Shown here in pieces: positions 62,251-64,000 of a DNA stretch of 64,000 nt. Both the position numbers and the translations under genes were made by a program. Source of the stretch: Aequorivita echinoideorum. Its GTDB lineage: Bacteria > Bacteroidota > Bacteroidia > Flavobacteriales > Flavobacteriaceae. The DNA lies in NCBI RefSeq assembly GCF_018476645.1, contig NZ_JAHCTB010000004.1, positions 1-64,000 on the forward strand, written 5' to 3'. Within the stretch, counting starts at the first letter, position 1, and each line of letters begins with the position of its first letter. The notes under the pieces are model-generated. The model saw only the letters and a program-made list of their open reading frames with translations. It ran no database searches and was not told the DNA's origin.

Positions 62251-62870
62251 TACGCTTTTTTATATTTATCGTGAAGACCTTTTTTCTCCATTATAAGCGG
62301 AAGTATTTTTGCCAATCGTCGTATTTTGGTGCTTTCCTGTTTTGCTTCCGCAATATATTCTGAATATTCGCGGCGGCAACTGGGAGCTAAGGCCTGGAAA
62401 TTTTTTTGGAGCAATTTATCTTTTTCAAGCGCCTCCCGTAAAAGCTGAGGTATTTCAATTGGCTTTTTCGCCGTTTTTTTCAATTCTTTGCCGGCTTTGG
62501 TATTTTCAATTGCTTCATTAATATATTCTGCGACCAAATTTTCATCAATTTCATCCTCTTTTGTAAAGCGCCACTGCCGCAACGCTTTTGTCACACCTTC
62601 TTGCGCATTCACCAATTTTTCCTTTTTATCCTGTAAAAAAACGCCTTGATGAAACCAGAGCGCTATGTGGTTTTTGAAATCTGAAATGGCCGCGACCATT
62701 TTCCCTTTATAGGTATATGTGGGCTTGCCCCATTTCACTTCTTCCTTGAGTTCGGTTTTTTTGAATATTTCGCGCAGTTGCGTTAGCTTGGTTTTCCATT
62801 GCGTTTGCTTTTCAAGAAAGGCATCCACTTTATCGGAATCGGTCATGGCTTTTTGTTTCGAAGATACCAT
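62250..62870 (-). CDS. YdeI/OmpD-associated family protein
   Basis: The 206-residue protein has an N-terminal DUF1801 domain (FKKTELKEEVKWGKPTYTYKGK) and a C-terminal YdeI-type helix pair (REYSEYIAEAKQESTKIRRL). The family may confer resistance to small toxic peptides, but the mechanism is unknown. The start at 62870 is an in-frame ATG; MTDSDKV slightly downstream is an alternative start. It overlaps the cyclase start. Confidence 0.85.
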   Translation of the reverse strand: MVSSKQKAMTDSDKVDAFLEKQTQWKTKLTQLREIFKKTELKEEVKWGKPTYTYKGKMVAAISDFKNHIALWFHQGVFLQDKKEKLVNAQEGVTKALRQWRFTKEDEIDENLVAEYINEAIENTKAGKELKKTAKKPIEIPQLLREALEKDKLLQKNFQALAPSCRREYSEYIAEAKQESTKIRRLAKILPLIMEKKGLHDKYKKA

Positions 62871-63072
62871 TTTTGATAGTTTTACATTGCAATAAAAATT
62901 ATTAATTGAAATGCTTCATTACGGTTCAGAACTTATTTTTTACAGTTCGGTAAATTCTCTTTTGAATTTTTTAGATTGTAGTGCAATTTTGAAATGTGAA
63001 ATTTAAAAATAGAAATCAGAAAGAATTTTCTAGTTGTAAAATCAATCTATTTTCATCCCAATAAAACCACAA

Positions 63073-64000
63073 ATGAAATTTATAAAAGATATCGGAAAAG
63101 CATTTTTTATAGGCACGCTGGTATTTATAATTATTAGTGTTCTTGAATATATCAATGGATATACCTACTCGAGTGGCAAGCAATTGCTTATTGCTTTTCT
63201 CTACAACCAATTATATTCCGTAGTGTTGTATTTGGTGAATGCGCATTATTTCGGTTTTTTATTGAAGCAATTTCCGAACTCCGTTTTTAAGGTCAAAAAT
63301 CTTGTGAAGGGACTTGTTGGCGGAATCATCATTACCGTTTTAAGTTTATTTTTATTACGAATCTTCACCGAATTAGCTATAAAGGGAAGGACTTTTACTG
63401 AATTCATTACCTACGAAAATATCCGCTTCTATTACATTTCGTTTATAATTTCAATTGTTGTCACCTCTATTTTTTATGCCGTCTATTACTACCGAAACAA
63501 ACAGGAAAAACGTGTTACGGAGCAAAAAATAATAGCAGGAACGGCTTCCGCAAAATTTGATGCGCTTAAAAATCAGTTGGATCCTCATTTTCTTTTCAAT
63601 AGTTTAAATGTTTTGACAAGCTTGATTGAGGAAAATCCGCGGGCAGCCACACGTTTTACTACTTCACTATCCAAAGTTTACCGTTATGTTTTGGAACAGA
63701 AAAATAAGGAATTGGTGACGCTTGAAGAAGAATTGAATTTTGCGAAATTATATATGTCTCTTTTAGCGGTTCGTTTCGAGGACAGCATCGTTTTTGAGGC
63801 TCCCGAAATTTTGATAGATCCGCAAGCCAAAGTGGTACCGCTTTCGCTTCAGCTCTTGCTTGAAAATGCGGTAAAGCACAATCAGGTGATGCCTTCAAAG
63901 AAACTTCACATAACTATTAGGGAAGAAAATGGCAATCTGGTCGTGGCCAACAATGTGCAACCCAAACAGGTTTTGAGGGAAAGTACGGGGGTTGGGCTTC
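63073..64000 (+). CDS. LytS-type sensor histidine kinase (cut by window end)
   Basis: Open from ATG 63073 to the window end, this gives 309 residues. It has four membrane segments over residues 10-145, then a His_kinase (LytS/HATPase) domain. The phosphoacceptor H-box is LDPHFLFNSLNVL, and an N-box-like LLLENAVKHNQ follows. Such kinases usually pair with a LytTR regulator, which would lie beyond the window. Confidence 0.9.
   Translation, partial: MKFIKDIGKAFFIGTLVFIIISVLEYINGYTYSSGKQLLIAFLYNQLYSVVLYLVNAHYFGFLLKQFPNSVFKVKNLVKGLVGGIIITVLSLFLLRIFTELAIKGRTFTEFITYENIRFYYISFIISIVVTSIFYAVYYYRNKQEKRVTEQKIIAGTASAKFDALKNQLDPHFLFNSLNVLTSLIEENPRAATRFTTSLSKVYRYVLEQKNKELVTLEEELNFAKLYMSLLAVRFEDSIVFEAPEILIDPQAKVVPLSLQLLLENAVKHNQVMPSKKLHITIREENGNLVVANNVQPKQVLRESTGVGL

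Noticed and set aside
63659-63898. Minus-strand open frame near the window end
   Set aside because: It lies opposite the LytS-type kinase catalytic domain.

Overview
The window comes from a member of the Bacteroidota, most likely the Flavobacteriaceae. It has low overall GC, many short lipoproteins with a Cys-Ser-Ser-Asp-Asp type lipobox, type IX secretion (T9SS) sorting domains, SusC-type TonB receptor architecture, PspC/head-GIN genes, the MoxR/DUF58/SpoIIM/RDD cluster, and a TAnnTTTG -7 promoter element in front of a tRNA. The genus cannot be fixed from the sequence.

Bases 1-3900 are accessory DNA. They hold the tail of a putative IS110-type transposase, then minus-strand orphan genes: a GHKL ATPase fused to a PD-(D/E)XK-like domain, a 51-aa basic protein with a lipoprotein, and an orphan barstar. 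The intergenic sequences between them share GCACAAC-type ends. At least two of the genes are bracketed by inverted copies, which looks like a gene-cassette arrangement.

Bases 3960-22500 are mostly metabolic and envelope genes. They include a copper-type MbnP / di-heme MauG-like peroxidase / outer-membrane barrel group, an isoquinoline 1-oxidoreductase-like molybdenum hydroxylase with its own cytochrome c, a VOC protein, a large-subunit catalase, and a two-component system next to PepSY-like, SdiA-regulated-like and TVP38 genes. A putative metal-uptake TonB receptor operon and two tiny hydrophilic proteins follow.

Bases 22600-35500 are a surface-protein and repeat region. It has a truncated PKD-type protein, two tandem GC-rich T9SS cargo paralogues, a 1638-aa PKD/Ig-like T9SS protein and an uncharacterised gene. 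Between them lie arrays with a 7-bp period, an 88-bp triplicate, a 73-bp tandem repeat and an 11-bp phased repeat. The heptamer arrays repeatedly sit directly after the stop codon of a minus-strand gene. The same repeat style recurs inside the moxR operon near 49.4 kb.

Bases 35500-64000 are ordinary core genome: a lipoprotein, tRNA-Pro(GGG), an ABC exporter operon, thioredoxin reductase, the PadR/PspC/GIN envelope-stress-like operon, an AIM24-type protein, OxyR, the MoxR-DUF58-DUF4350-DUF4129-SpoIIM operon with divergent RDD and TRIC-type genes, a cyclophilin, a Nudix hydrolase, an acyltransferase, an ECF sigma factor, NADH dehydrogenase type 2, a membrane nucleotide cyclase, a YdeI-like protein and the start of a LytS-type histidine kinase cut by the window end.
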